The notes below the pieces were generated by a model. The model searched no databases. It worked only from the letters and a program-made list of their open reading frames with translations, and was not told where the DNA came from. From Selenomonas sp. (GTDB taxonomy: Bacteria > Bacillota_C > Negativicutes > Selenomonadales > Selenomonadaceae): DNA of 57,762 bases. Within the stretch, counting starts at the first letter, position 1, and each line of letters starts with the position of its first letter. The stretch is taken from assembly GCF_024693525.1 (NCBI RefSeq), contig NZ_JAILKR010000119.1, positions 1 to 57,762 of the forward strand. Direction: 5' to 3'. Positions 8,398 through 17,236 of this stretch are shown here, one piece after another. The translations under genes were made by a program, and so were the position numbers.

Positions 8398-9618
8398 TTA
8401 GGCACGTAAAGAATTAAAGAGAATCATCAGTGAGGCACAGATTTGACCAGTCAAAGCGGCAGCTGGTGGGAGAAATGGACCACCAAAGGTTTTGACAAGT
8501 CCCATGGCCGGTGGCAATAAAAGCACCCAGAAGAGGAGAGCGACAATACGGTTTTGCTGGACGATATCCATGACTCTATGACTGAGTTCGGATAAGTGAA
8601 TAAAATCGCTGATGTTGCTGCTTTTTATAATAATCGAACTGTTTTCGGGCAGGTCGATATCGTGAGCGACATCGCCGGTTTTGGCTGGTACGGGGCCGAG
8701 ATGGATGCGCAGGTCTGCTTCGGCCATAGCGGCTTCATCGCGGATGCCGTTGCCAATCATGGCGACGGTGCAGCCATGGGTTTGCAGCAGTTTTATTTCC
8801 CGGGCTTTGCCCTGATCGGTAAGTTCGAAACGGGCGGTATCAATGCCGGCTTGTTTGCTGATGGCATTGGCGGTTCGCCGGCTGTCCCCGGACAGCATGA
8901 CAACCTGGACACCCTTTTGCTGCAGCTGGTTGAATGCTTCGGCAGTTTCCTGGGGAACGTTGTCGTCCAGCACGATGATGCCACGGCAGTATTTTCCGTT
9001 GGCCACAAATACGGTGGATTGGCCCCGCTGGGCAATCTGGTCGGCCCGGGTTAAGAGATCAGCGCCGATATCGACCCCTTCTTCCAGCAGCCAGTCCGGC
9101 TTTCCAACGCGGACTGGGGCCCGGTTAATCAGTGCTTCCATGCCGCAACCGGGAATCTCATTGGACGCGGAAAGGGGTTGCAGGCGGGCCTGCCGGGCAA
9201 TGGCTGCCTGATAGATAGCCTGGCCGAAGGGATGCTTGGCTTCGCGTTCTGCTGAAGCCGCCAGCCCTAACAGCGTTCCCTGGCTAAGGCCCGCAGGAAC
9301 GATGCCGGCTACGTAGGGCTTGCCCTCGGTGACGATACCGCCTTTGGAGACAGCTAAGACGTTGATTTTATCAAGGGTAGCCAGTATGTCCGGTGATTCC
9401 AGTTCGATGTTCAATTTCTTTGCTTGGGCAGTACCGCGGGCAACGGGAAGCGCTTTGGCAAGCCAAAGGAGAATGGGCAGTCCAGCAATCAAGATCGAAA
9501 GGAAGATATTGATGCAGGTTTCCTTCGGCTCACCGCTGGAAAACCAGTAGGCACTCATGGCAAACGCCAACAAAACGGCAAGGGCGGTAAAATACCCGAT
9601 TGATGTTTGTTTTTTCAT
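8398..9618 (-). CDS. Catalytically dead P-type ATPase-like protein
   Basis: A 406-residue homologue of the C-terminal part of heavy-metal (P1B) ATPases. It has two hydrophobic segments at about 8-26 and 36-56, a nucleotide-binding domain with HP (129-130) and PGCG (156-159), a P-domain remnant with LSGDSRRT (242-249) and GNGIRD (289-294), then two final membrane segments. The usual phosphorylated Asp motif DKTGT is SKGGI here (S91), the metal-site CPC is GLP, and GDGIND is GNGIRD. The actuator (A) domain with TGES and all preceding helices are absent. It therefore cannot run the normal transport cycle. The frame is intact, with GAGGT upstream of the chosen ATG, its own promoter (9653-9681) and its own terminator. 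A regulatory or nucleotide-sensing role is inference. Confidence 0.8.
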   Translation of the reverse strand: MKKQTSIGYFTALAVLLAFAMSAYWFSSGEPKETCINIFLSILIAGLPILLWLAKALPVARGTAQAKKLNIELESPDILATLDKINVLAVSKGGIVTEGKPYVAGIVPAGLSQGTLLGLAASAEREAKHPFGQAIYQAAIARQARLQPLSASNEIPGCGMEALINRAPVRVGKPDWLLEEGVDIGADLLTRADQIAQRGQSTVFVANGKYCRGIIVLDDNVPQETAEAFNQLQQKGVQVVMLSGDSRRTANAISKQAGIDTARFELTDQGKAREIKLLQTHGCTVAMIGNGIRDEAAMAEADLRIHLGPVPAKTGDVAHDIDLPENSSIIIKSSNISDFIHLSELSHRVMDIVQQNRIVALLFWVLLLPPAMGLVKTFGGPFLPPAAALTGQICASLMILFNSLRA

Positions 9619-9652
9619 TGGATTTACCTCGATTTTACAGTATTCTAATCCT

Positions 9653-9681
9653 ATTATCCTGCAAAACTTGGAAATGTGCAA
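9653..9681 (-). promoter_or_regulatory. Promoter of the P-type-ATPase-like gene
   Basis: On the minus strand TTGCAC (9676-9681), a 17-base spacer and GATAAT (9653-9658) form a good promoter. It faces away from the ispE promoter 19 bases further on. Confidence 0.55.
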
Positions 9682-9699
9682 CAGAATCCATGGAAACAC

Positions 9700-9728
9700 T
9701 TGAACCCATGGGGAAATATTGCTATCCT
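9700..9728 (+). promoter_or_regulatory. Promoter of ispE operon
   Basis: TTGAAC (9700-9705), a 17-base spacer and TATCCT (9723-9728) precede ispE. Two CCATGG hexamers (9688-9693 and 9706-9711) flank the -35 element. Confidence 0.55.
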
Positions 9729-9760
9729 AATATAGATAAAGATTTCGAAAGGATGTGTCT

Positions 9761-10630
9761 ATGGTGATTCAAGTTGATGGAAATGCGAAAATAAACCTGA
9801 CACTCGATATCCTCGGCAAACGGCCGGATGGTTATCATGAGGTAGCCATGGTCATGCAGGCAATTTCCCTCCATGACACGATAGCGATGGAAAAGACAGC
9901 GGGAGACATCACCCTGTCTATTAACGTTCCCTGGCTGCGGGCGGATGAAAAAAATCTGGCTTGGCGGGCAGCAAAACTCATAAAAGAGGAGTATGGCCTG
10001 GAGGGGGGCGTGGCGATGAAGCTGACCAAGCGGATTCCCGTGGCTGCCGGACTGGCTGGCGGGAGTGCTGATGCAGCGGCTGTATTGCGCGGCATGAACG
10101 CACTCTATGAATTGAATCTTTCCGATGAAATACTTTGCAAGCTTGGGGCACGTCTCGGTTCGGATATTCCGTTCTGCCTGATGGGCGGGACCATGTTGTC
10201 CACGGGCCGTGGGGAAGTGCTCAAACGCCTGCCGGATATGCCGGCTACCTGGGTGGTGCTGGCAAAACCGCGTATTTCGGTTTCGACGGCATGGGCTTAT
10301 ACGAATTACGATGAGAAGGGTGCGGAGAAGCATCCAGACAACGAGCAAATCCAGCAGGAAATTGCCCGTGGCGACCGAAAAGCCATAGCCGGATTGTTGT
10401 GCAATGTGCTGGAAAGTGTTACTATTAATAAGTATGATGTGATTTCCCAATACAAGCAGATGATGATGGAACAGGGAGCACTTGCCAGCATGATGTCCGG
10501 CAGTGGCCCCACCGTCTTTGGCTTGGCGGAAAGCAAGGCATCAGCTGAGAAAATAGCCGCATTCCTGCGGGAAAATACCGATGCCAGCGTATTTGTTACG
10601 CGTACGGTGGGTATGACGAAAAAATCCTAA
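9761..10630 (+). CDS. ispE: 4-diphosphocytidyl-2-C-methyl-D-erythritol kinase
   Basis: A 289-residue GHMP-family kinase of the MEP isoprenoid pathway, phosphorylating CDP-methylerythritol at the 2-hydroxyl with ATP. Visible signatures are AKINLTLDILGKRPDGYHE at the N-terminus, the glycine-rich ATP loop PVAAGLAGGSADAAAVL, and MSGSGPTVFGL near the C-terminus. The ATG at 9761 is chosen because AGGA lies 7 nt before it; a GTG six bases upstream is too close to that site. It heads a same-strand series with the GntR gene and glmU (gaps of 32 and 30 nt), linking isoprenoid and UDP-GlcNAc supply for the cell wall. Confidence 0.95.
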   Translation: MVIQVDGNAKINLTLDILGKRPDGYHEVAMVMQAISLHDTIAMEKTAGDITLSINVPWLRADEKNLAWRAAKLIKEEYGLEGGVAMKLTKRIPVAAGLAGGSADAAAVLRGMNALYELNLSDEILCKLGARLGSDIPFCLMGGTMLSTGRGEVLKRLPDMPATWVVLAKPRISVSTAWAYTNYDEKGAEKHPDNEQIQQEIARGDRKAIAGLLCNVLESVTINKYDVISQYKQMMMEQGALASMMSGSGPTVFGLAESKASAEKIAAFLRENTDASVFVTRTVGMTKKS

Positions 10631-10662
10631 CAGTATCAAAACCAGAATTGAGGGAATCGTAA

Positions 10663-11388
10663 ATGGACAACAGATTAGCTCCCATTAAGCTTGACAGCTA
10701 TCAGCCGCTGCGAGAGGTTGTATGTGAATCCCTGCGTGAGGCAATTCGCACGGGGATTTTGAAACCCGGTGAGCGCATCATGGAGATACAGCTCGCCGAG
10801 GAATTAGGAGTAAGCCGTACGCCGGTGCGAGAGGCTATCCGCAAGCTGGAATTGGAGGGCTATGTAGTCATGATGCCGCGCCGCGGTACTTATGTGGCTA
10901 ACATGTCTATCCGTGATATCAATGAAATCTTTGAAATTCGTACAGCCCTGGAATCCCTTTCCAATGGGCTGGCTGCGGATCATATCACCGATGAAGAGCT
11001 GGAGCATTTGCAACGCTTGCTGGTCATGATTGGCAGCTATATCAAGGAAGGAAACATGGAAAAGATTGTCGAGACGGATATTGAGTTCCATGATACCATG
11101 TACCATGCGGCCCGCAATAACCGTTTGGTGGGGATTATCTCCAACCTGCGCGACCAGCTGACTCGCTTCCGTACCCTGTCCATGTCCTATCCGGGACGTT
11201 TGGAAGCGACGTTAGAGGAGCATCGTCTGATTGTGGAAGCAATCGCTCAGGGAGACCGCAAGGCTGCCAGCAAGGCGGCGGAACGGCACATGGAAAATTC
11301 CGAAAAGACCCTTCTTCAGGCAATGGAGGCCATGAAAAAGAAGAATGAGTCCAAAGCTAAATCGAAAAAGAAAAAAGCTGAGGCGTAA
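10663..11388 (+). CDS. GntR-family regulator, FCD subfamily
   Basis: A 241-residue transcription factor. The N-terminal winged helix-turn-helix (about 15-80) includes GERIMEIQLAEELGVSRTPVREAIRKLELEGYV split over two helices, typical of the FadR/VanR group. The rest is an all-helical FCD ligand-binding domain with the metal-binding pattern D-x-x-FH (TDIEFHDTMYHAA). The C-terminus is a Lys-rich tail. GAGGGA precedes the ATG. It is embedded between ispE and glmU; its target genes and ligand (usually an organic acid) cannot be read here. Confidence 0.9.
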   Translation: MDNRLAPIKLDSYQPLREVVCESLREAIRTGILKPGERIMEIQLAEELGVSRTPVREAIRKLELEGYVVMMPRRGTYVANMSIRDINEIFEIRTALESLSNGLAADHITDEELEHLQRLLVMIGSYIKEGNMEKIVETDIEFHDTMYHAARNNRLVGIISNLRDQLTRFRTLSMSYPGRLEATLEEHRLIVEAIAQGDRKAASKAAERHMENSEKTLLQAMEAMKKKNESKAKSKKKKAEA

Positions 11389-11418
11389 ACCTCAGACGCA
11401 TAAAGGAGTATTGTAAGC

Positions 11419-12786
11419 ATGTCTGATTTAGTAACAGTTATTTTGGCTGCCGGTAAAGGTACCCGTATGAAATCCAAATTGCCGAAGGTCCTGCACAAGG
11501 CTGCTGGCAAATCCATGGTACAGCATGTCATCGATGCGGCAAAAGCTGCTGGTGCTAAGCGTAATATCGTGGTAACGGGATTCGGTGGCGATATGGTTCG
11601 CGAGGCCATCGGTGACCAGGCTGAATTCGCCCAGCAGAAAGAGCAGCTGGGGACGGGCCATGCCGTTATGCAGACGGCTGATCTGCTGAAAGATGAGACG
11701 GGAACAGTCATGGTTCTCTGCGGCGATACACCGCTGCTGACGGGGGAACTCTTGAAGAAACTCTTCGATTCCCATGTTGAGGCTGAGGCAAAGGCTACGG
11801 TGCTGACGGCAATCATGCCGGATGCTACGGGCTATGGACGCATCATCCGCACGGCTGATGGTTCGGTCCAGAAGATTGTAGAGCACAAAGATGCCACGGA
11901 AGAAGAGCGTCAGGTAAAAGAGGTTAACTCTGGTATCTATTGCTTTGATGCCAAGGCACTGTTTGAGTCTCTGAAGAAAGTTACCAACAATAACGCGCAG
12001 GGCGAATATTATCTGCCGGATGTTCTGGAAATCCTGCAGAAACAGGGGGAAAAGATCTGGGCAGTAGCTGCGGACGATTACGAGTCCACGCTGGGCATTA
12101 ATTCCCGCCAGCAGCTGGCCGGTGCAGAGAAAATCCTGCGCCGCCGCAAAAATGAGGAACTAATGGCTGAGGGTGTAACGCTTATGGATCCGGATACGAC
12201 CTATGTGGATGCTGATGTCAAAGTTGGCCGCGATACGGTGATCTATCCGATGACTTGGCTTGAGGGCAATACGGTAATCGGTGAGGAATGCGAAATCGGA
12301 CCGAGTATCCGCTTCCAGAATGTCAAGGCGGGCAACCATGTGACGGGCCAGTTCACCTATGCTCATGACTGCGAATTGGAAGACGGGGTTATTTTGGGCC
12401 AGTTCACCCATATCCGCCCAGATACTCATCTGGCTGAAGGCGTCAAGATCGGCAACTTCGTCGAAGTCAAGAATTCCACCGTTGGCAAAGGCTCCAAACT
12501 GCCGCATCTTTCCTATATTGGCGATACCGATATGGGTTCGGGCTGCAACATGGGCTGCGGTACCATTACGGTCAATTACGATGGCAAGACGAAATTCCGC
12601 ACGAAAATCGGCAACGATGCATTCATCGGCTGCAACTCGAACCTCGTCGCACCGGTTGAGGTGGAAGATGGTGCCTATGTAGGGGCAGGCTCCACGATCA
12701 CCAAGACGGTTCCAAGCAATACGCTGGCAATTGCCCGCGCTCGCCAGAAGAATATCGAGGGTTGGGTCGATAAACGCGATCGTTAA
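11419..12786 (+). CDS. glmU: Bifunctional GlmU (UDP-GlcNAc pyrophosphorylase / GlcN-1-P acetyltransferase)
   Basis: A 455-residue bifunctional enzyme making UDP-N-acetylglucosamine for peptidoglycan and lipopolysaccharide. The N-terminal half is a nucleotidyltransferase with LAAGKGTRMKS at residues 9-19 and a GTGHA motif. The C-terminal half is a left-handed beta-helix with hexapeptide repeats and the acetyltransferase segment around GSGCNMGCGTITVNYDG. Full length for the family. AAGGAG stands 10 nt before the ATG. prs follows, the glmU-prs order seen in many Firmicutes. Confidence 0.97.
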   Translation: MSDLVTVILAAGKGTRMKSKLPKVLHKAAGKSMVQHVIDAAKAAGAKRNIVVTGFGGDMVREAIGDQAEFAQQKEQLGTGHAVMQTADLLKDETGTVMVLCGDTPLLTGELLKKLFDSHVEAEAKATVLTAIMPDATGYGRIIRTADGSVQKIVEHKDATEEERQVKEVNSGIYCFDAKALFESLKKVTNNNAQGEYYLPDVLEILQKQGEKIWAVAADDYESTLGINSRQQLAGAEKILRRRKNEELMAEGVTLMDPDTTYVDADVKVGRDTVIYPMTWLEGNTVIGEECEIGPSIRFQNVKAGNHVTGQFTYAHDCELEDGVILGQFTHIRPDTHLAEGVKIGNFVEVKNSTVGKGSKLPHLSYIGDTDMGSGCNMGCGTITVNYDGKTKFRTKIGNDAFIGCNSNLVAPVEVEDGAYVGAGSTITKTVPSNTLAIARARQKNIEGWVDKRDR

Positions 12787-12842
12787 TCCTTAATAATTTT
12801 TTAAAAACAAAGTAAGGCTTTATGTTATTTTGGTACAAACAG

Positions 12843-12851
12843 TGCTATACT
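12843..12851 (+). promoter_or_regulatory. Extended -10 promoter upstream of prs
   Basis: TGC followed by TATACT (12846-12851) is an extended -10 element. No convincing -35 is present. Transcription would begin about 70 nt before prs, so prs may be expressed both from here and by readthrough from glmU. Confidence 0.45.
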
Positions 12852-12924
12852 GTTGTATAAAGGGTGACTTTGCTCACTCAGGAGAAGAAACTACTAGTAG
12901 AACGATTTGGAGGATTTTTACAAA

Positions 12925-13872
12925 ATGGCTTTAGACACTGGAAACTTATGCATCCTTACCGGTAACGCAAATCCGGAACTGGCAAAAGAAATCGCTGATC
13001 ATATCGGCGTCAATCTCTGCGATGCATATGTCGGTCATTTCAACAACGGTGAGACGCAGGTCATGATTAGCGAAAGCATTCGTGGCAAGGACATTTTCAT
13101 CATTCAGCCGACTTCTTATCCGGTCAACGACAACCTGATGGAACTTCTGATTATGGCAGATGCCTGCAAACGTGCTTCCGCGCATAGCGTTACGGCAGTA
13201 GTACCGTATTATGCTTATGCACGCCAGGATCGCAAGACCCGCGGCCGTGAGCCGATTTCGGCTAAGCTCGTTGCAAATCTCATGGTTACGGCAGGTGTTA
13301 CCCGCGTCGTTACCGTTGACCTCCATGCTGGTCAGATCCAGGGCTTCTTCGATATCCCGGTTGATCATCTGGCTGCTGCTCCGGTTATTGCCAACTATTT
13401 CCGTGAGCAGAAACTTGAGGATGTTGTCGTCGTATCGCCGGATCTCGGTGGTGTTACTCGTGCTCGCATCCTGGCAGATCATCTCCATGCACCGATTGCC
13501 ATCATCGAGAAACGCCGTCCGAAACCGGGCTGCGCGGAAGTCATGAACCTCATCGGTGATGTGGAAGGCAAGACGGCCATCATCATCGACGATATCGTTG
13601 ATACGGCTGGTTCTCTCTGCGAGGGCGCTAAGGCGCTGGAGAAACGCGGGGCAAAACGCATCTTCGCTTCCTGCTCCCATGCAATCCTCAGTGATCCGGC
13701 AGTTTCCCGCATCAATGAATCTCCTATCGAGAAACTCGTTATCACCAACACGATTCCGGTACCGCCGGAGAAAAAATCCGAAAAAATCGTTTCGCTGTCC
13801 TTGGCTGATGCTCTTGGCGATGTTATCATGCGCATCCAGAGCCATCGTTCAGTCAGCCAGTTGTTCCGCTAA
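12925..13872 (+). CDS. prs: Ribose-phosphate pyrophosphokinase
   Basis: A 315-residue PRPP synthase: ribose 5-phosphate plus ATP gives PRPP and AMP, feeding purine, pyrimidine, His, Trp and NAD synthesis. The ATP-binding segment [10 protein letters not shown], the flexible-loop region and the PRPP-binding motif [13 protein letters not shown] are all present. Length matches the family (about 315). The ATG at 12925 is preferred to an upstream TTG because GGAGG lies 9 nt before it. A strong terminator follows. Confidence 0.97.
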   Translation: MALDTGNLCILTGNANPELAKEIADHIGVNLCDAYVGHFNNGETQVMISESIRGKDIFIIQPTSYPVNDNLMELLIMADACKRASAHSVTAVVPYYAYARQDRKTRGREPISAKLVANLMVTAGVTRVVTVDLHAGQIQGFFDIPVDHLAAAPVIANYFREQKLEDVVVVSPDLGGVTRARILADHLHAPIAIIEKRRPKPGCAEVMNLIGDVEGKTAIIIDDIVDTAGSLCEGAKALEKRGAKRIFASCSHAILSDPAVSRINESPIEKLVITNTIPVPPEKKSEKIVSLSLADALGDVIMRIQSHRSVSQLFR

Positions 13873-13894
13873 TTGACGAAATAGGCAATAGCAG

Positions 13895-13925
13895 CAGCCT
13901 GCTCCTTTGGGAGCAGGCTGTTTTT
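13895..13925 (+). terminator. Terminator after prs
   Basis: An 11-bp perfect stem (CAGCCTGCTCC with GGAGCAGGCTG), 4-base loop and five T. Confidence 0.92.
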
Positions 13926-13999
13926 GTGCATAAGTTACAGAAAAGAAAAGGGGGATGAGGTATAATAAGAACAAAGAGTTTGGAAGAGGAGGAATTGTT

Positions 14000-14680
14000 T
14001 TGGAAAAAGTGCAAACAGCTACGGATCTTTTTATTGAACACTTTAGTTTTTGGCCTCATCTGTCAACGCAGGAAAAAGAAATTATCAATGCACATAGCCG
14101 TATCGTTCATTATAAAAAGGGTACCCAGGTCCATCAGGGGCCGTTGGATTGTATCGGGGTATTGTTGGTAAAGCATGGTCAGCTTCGGGTATATACGATG
14201 TCTGAGGATGGACGGGAAGTGACCCTTTACCGTCTGTTTCCCAATGATGTAGGAATTTTATCGGCATCCTGTGTATTCGATGCGGTGACCTTTGATGTCT
14301 ATATCGATGCCGCCGAGGATACGGAAGTACTGCTGACGGATGCAGTGGCCTTCCGCAAGCTGGCTGATGAGAATATCTACGTGCGCTGCTATGGCTACGA
14401 AATGGCGTCAAACCGCCTGTCAGAAATGCTTTGGAAGATGCAGCAGGTCTTGTTCTTATCGGCAGATCGGCGGTTGGCGATTTTCCTGTTGGAGGAAAGC
14501 AACAAGAAGAATAGCCGGGAAATCCATATGACCCATGAGGAGATTGCCCGCTTTATGGGAACTGCCAGGGAAGTGGTCAGCCGGCTAGTGAAGTATTTCA
14601 GTCAGGAAGGCTGGGTGAAGACATCGCGAGGGTGCATATCCTTGACGGATTATGATGCTTTGAAGGAATTAGCGGGTTAA
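14000..14680 (+). CDS. Crp/Fnr-family transcriptional regulator
   Basis: A 226-residue regulator with an N-terminal cyclic-nucleotide-binding-like beta-barrel (about 10-140) and a C-terminal HTH_Crp domain whose recognition region is HEEIARFMGTAREVVSRLV. There is no N-terminal cysteine cluster like that of Fnr, so an Fe-S oxygen sensor is unlikely. The start is a TTG at 14000: GGAGGA lies 7 nt before it and no ATG or GTG fits. A TATAAT at 13961-13966 is probably the -10. It is monocistronic, with terminators on both sides. Targets are unknown; the adjacent SPFH operon is one candidate. Confidence 0.88.
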   Translation: MEKVQTATDLFIEHFSFWPHLSTQEKEIINAHSRIVHYKKGTQVHQGPLDCIGVLLVKHGQLRVYTMSEDGREVTLYRLFPNDVGILSASCVFDAVTFDVYIDAAEDTEVLLTDAVAFRKLADENIYVRCYGYEMASNRLSEMLWKMQQVLFLSADRRLAIFLLEESNKKNSREIHMTHEEIARFMGTAREVVSRLVKYFSQEGWVKTSRGCISLTDYDALKELAG

Positions 14681-14690
14681 GAGCGAAATA

Positions 14691-14733
14691 AACGTTGAGA
14701 ACCAATAGAAAGATGGTTTCTCAGCGTTTTTTT
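14691..14733 (+). terminator. Terminator after the Crp/Fnr gene
   Basis: AACGTTGAGAACCA pairs with TGGTTTCTCAGCGTT (one bulge, one wobble) and is followed by seven or more T. Confidence 0.75.
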
Positions 14734-14807
14734 ATTGTTGCATTGTATGATGATGGTATGGCTTTTGCTATAACGAAATACATCCATAATTATGGGAGGG
14801 CATTATC

Positions 14808-16100
14808 ATGGGACTTATCAAGGCAGCTGCTGGTGCGGTAGGCGGCGTTCTCGCTGACCAGTGGAAGGAGTTTTTCTATTGTGACAGTTTGACAGCGGAT
14901 ACGCTGGCCGCCAAGGGGCAAAAGCGAACCAGCGGGCGCAGTTCGAATACCAGTGGGGAAGACAATATTATTTCCAATGGTTCGGCCATTGCCGTCAATG
15001 AGGGGCAGTGTATGCTTATCGTCGAGCAGGGCAAAGTGGTGGATATCTGCGCAGAGCCCGGCGAATACATTTATGACAGGTCAACAGAGCCATCCGTCTT
15101 CGGTGGCAATTTGCGGGAGGATATCAAGGCGGTCTTTGCGCGGATTGGAAAGCGCTTTACTTATGGCGGCGATACGGGTAAGGACCAGCGGGTTTACTAT
15201 ATCAATACCAAGGAAATCATGGGGAATAAATACGGTACCCCTAGCCCGATTCCCTTCCGGGTGGTTGACCAGAATATTGGTCTGGATGTGGATATCTCCA
15301 TCCGGTGCTTTGGGGAATACAGTTATCGGCTCACCAATCCGATTCTTTTCTATTCGAATGTTTGCGGGAACATCGAGGAACGCTATGACCGCAGCGAAAT
15401 TGATGGACAGCTGAAAACAGAACTCATGACGGCACTGCAGCCGGCTTTTGCCAAGATTTCGGCCATGGGAATCCGCTACAGTGCTCTGCCGGGACATACC
15501 CAGGAAATTGCCGATGCCTTAAACGATGTATTGAGCACCAAGTGGGGAGAACTTCGCGGCATTGATGTGATATCCTTTGGTGTCAGCAACGTCAGCGCCA
15601 GTGATGAAGACCAGCAGCTCATCAAGGAGATTCAGCGCAATGCGGCCTTCCGGAATCCGAATATGGCCGCCGCCCAGTTAGTGGGAGCTCAGGCGGATGC
15701 CATGCAGCTGGCTGCTGCTAACGAAGGCGGCATGGGAGCTGCCCTTGGCTTTATGGGGATGAATATGGCAGGACAGGCTGGGGGCATGAATGCGGGGAGT
15801 CTGTATGCCATGGGAAATGCACCGGCCGCAGGAAACTCTGCCACCGCTAATCAGCCGCCAGCTGCGGCGAAGTGGACTTGTGTCTGCGGTGCCGTAAACG
15901 AGGGCAAGTTTTGCTCGGAATGTGGGAAACAGAAACCGGAACCGGCAGCTGGCTGGGATTGCAGCTGCGGACATAAGGGCAATATGGGCAAGTTCTGTTC
16001 CGAATGCGGGGCACCAAGACCCGCTGGCCCCTGGACTTGTGCCTGTGGTGCGGTAAATGATGGTAAGTTCTGCTCGAACTGTGGGAAACCGCGCCCGTAA
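14808..16100 (+). CDS. SPFH-domain protein with C-terminal zinc ribbons (YdjI-like)
   Basis: A 430-residue protein of the virion-core/YdjI-type SPFH family. Residues about 30-300 form the SPFH/band-7 domain, including the family segments NEGQCMLIVEQGKVVDIC and EPGEYIYD. A Met/Ala/Gly-rich linker follows, then three tandem treble-clef-like zinc ribbons (about 353-430), each of the form CxC...FCSxCG. GGGAGG precedes the ATG. It is the first gene of a three-gene operon with a zinc-ribbon membrane protein and a TPM protein, the counterparts of Bacillus YdjG and YdjH, which accompany PspA in a sigma-W stress operon. A membrane-stress or membrane-domain-organising role is inferred from that parallel. 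Confidence 0.85.
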   Translation: MGLIKAAAGAVGGVLADQWKEFFYCDSLTADTLAAKGQKRTSGRSSNTSGEDNIISNGSAIAVNEGQCMLIVEQGKVVDICAEPGEYIYDRSTEPSVFGGNLREDIKAVFARIGKRFTYGGDTGKDQRVYYINTKEIMGNKYGTPSPIPFRVVDQNIGLDVDISIRCFGEYSYRLTNPILFYSNVCGNIEERYDRSEIDGQLKTELMTALQPAFAKISAMGIRYSALPGHTQEIADALNDVLSTKWGELRGIDVISFGVSNVSASDEDQQLIKEIQRNAAFRNPNMAAAQLVGAQADAMQLAAANEGGMGAALGFMGMNMAGQAGGMNAGSLYAMGNAPAAGNSATANQPPAAAKWTCVCGAVNEGKFCSECGKQKPEPAAGWDCSCGHKGNMGKFCSECGAPRPAGPWTCACGAVNDGKFCSNCGKPRP

Positions 16101-16114
16101 TCGGAGAGGGGGAA

Positions 16115-17224
16115 ATGCCGATGGCAGAGAGCTCGGTAAGTTACAAATGTCCCAATTGCAGTGCACCGCTTACCTTCCTTCCCGGTCATGAGCAGGTGAC
16201 CTGCGAGTATTGCGGCAATGAATTTGCGGTAAAAACCATCGAGGAATTATTCCAAAGTCAGGAGAAACGGGTGGCCAAGGAGGCGGAAGCCAAGCAGGCA
16301 AAGTGGGCCACCGAACAGGCTGGCTCAAAATGGTCAGCAGATGAGGCGGCGGCCCTGCACGTATGTATCTGTTCTTCCTGCGGGGCGGAAGTGGTTACGG
16401 ATAATAACACCATGGCTACGGAGTGCTGTTATTGCGGCAATCCCACCATGATTCCCAAGAATTTTGCCGGGATGCTGAAGCCGGACTACATCATTCCCTT
16501 TAAAAAGACCAAGGAAGATGCGGTGGCTGCACTGAAGGAATTTTACAAGGGGAAAATCCTGCTGCCCTCAGCCTTTACCGCCAACAACCGCGTGGAATCC
16601 ATCCAACCGATGTATGTGCCATTCTGGTTGTTTGATTCGGCGGTTTCGGCCCATGCAAATTTCCGGGCCACCAAGTCGGTGGTTTATGATGATGGAGACG
16701 AAACGGTCACGGAGACATCGCATTTCGCCTGTGAACGTGGCGGCCGCATGGCCTTTCATCGCATTCCCGTGGATGGAAGCCAAAAGATGGATAACGATTA
16801 TATGGAGAGCATCGAACCCTTTGATTATCGGGATTTGGTACCCTTCAGCACAGCGTATCTGACTGGTTATCTGGCTGATCGTTACGATGAGGATGCGGAA
16901 ACATCGGCACCGCGGGCGGATAAACGCGTGGAACACAGTGTGCTCGATGTGCTGGAGCGAAGCGTTAAAGGCTATGAGTCGGTAAATCTCCAAGATTCAG
17001 CTATCGTCAAGGAAAAGGGTGAAGTCTCTTATGGCATGGTACCGGTGTGGATATTGACCACCCGCTATAAGGACCAGCCCTACACCTTTATGATGAACGG
17101 CCAGACTGGTAAGATGGTGGGGAGTTTGCCAGCCGATGGGAAAAAAGAGTTCCTATATCCAGCAGCAGCTTTCTTGATTGCGTTGCCCCTGCTTTACTAT
17201 CTCGTGAAATATATTGTGGTGTAA
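16115..17224 (+). CDS. Zinc-ribbon membrane protein (YdjG-like)
   Basis: A 369-residue protein with an N-terminal zinc ribbon (CPNC...CEYCG), a helical charged stretch (about 45-75), a second ribbon (CICSSCG...CCYCGNP) and a large middle domain. One C-terminal hydrophobic segment (about 348-368) would anchor it with the bulk in the cytoplasm. Such proteins are often labelled as PriA-like or TFIIB-type zinc-ribbon proteins, but no helicase motifs exist here. GAGAGGGGG precedes the ATG. It sits 14 nt after the SPFH gene and 12 nt before the TPM gene, consistent with one complex. Confidence 0.82.
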   Translation: MPMAESSVSYKCPNCSAPLTFLPGHEQVTCEYCGNEFAVKTIEELFQSQEKRVAKEAEAKQAKWATEQAGSKWSADEAAALHVCICSSCGAEVVTDNNTMATECCYCGNPTMIPKNFAGMLKPDYIIPFKKTKEDAVAALKEFYKGKILLPSAFTANNRVESIQPMYVPFWLFDSAVSAHANFRATKSVVYDDGDETVTETSHFACERGGRMAFHRIPVDGSQKMDNDYMESIEPFDYRDLVPFSTAYLTGYLADRYDEDAETSAPRADKRVEHSVLDVLERSVKGYESVNLQDSAIVKEKGEVSYGMVPVWILTTRYKDQPYTFMMNGQTGKMVGSLPADGKKEFLYPAAAFLIALPLLYYLVKYIVV

Positions 17225-17236
17225 GGAGGGGGAGAA

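Noticed and set aside
16115..17224. PriA-type helicase assignment for the zinc-ribbon protein
   Set aside because: No helicase motifs are present, and the C-terminal membrane segment and operon context fit the YdjG type.
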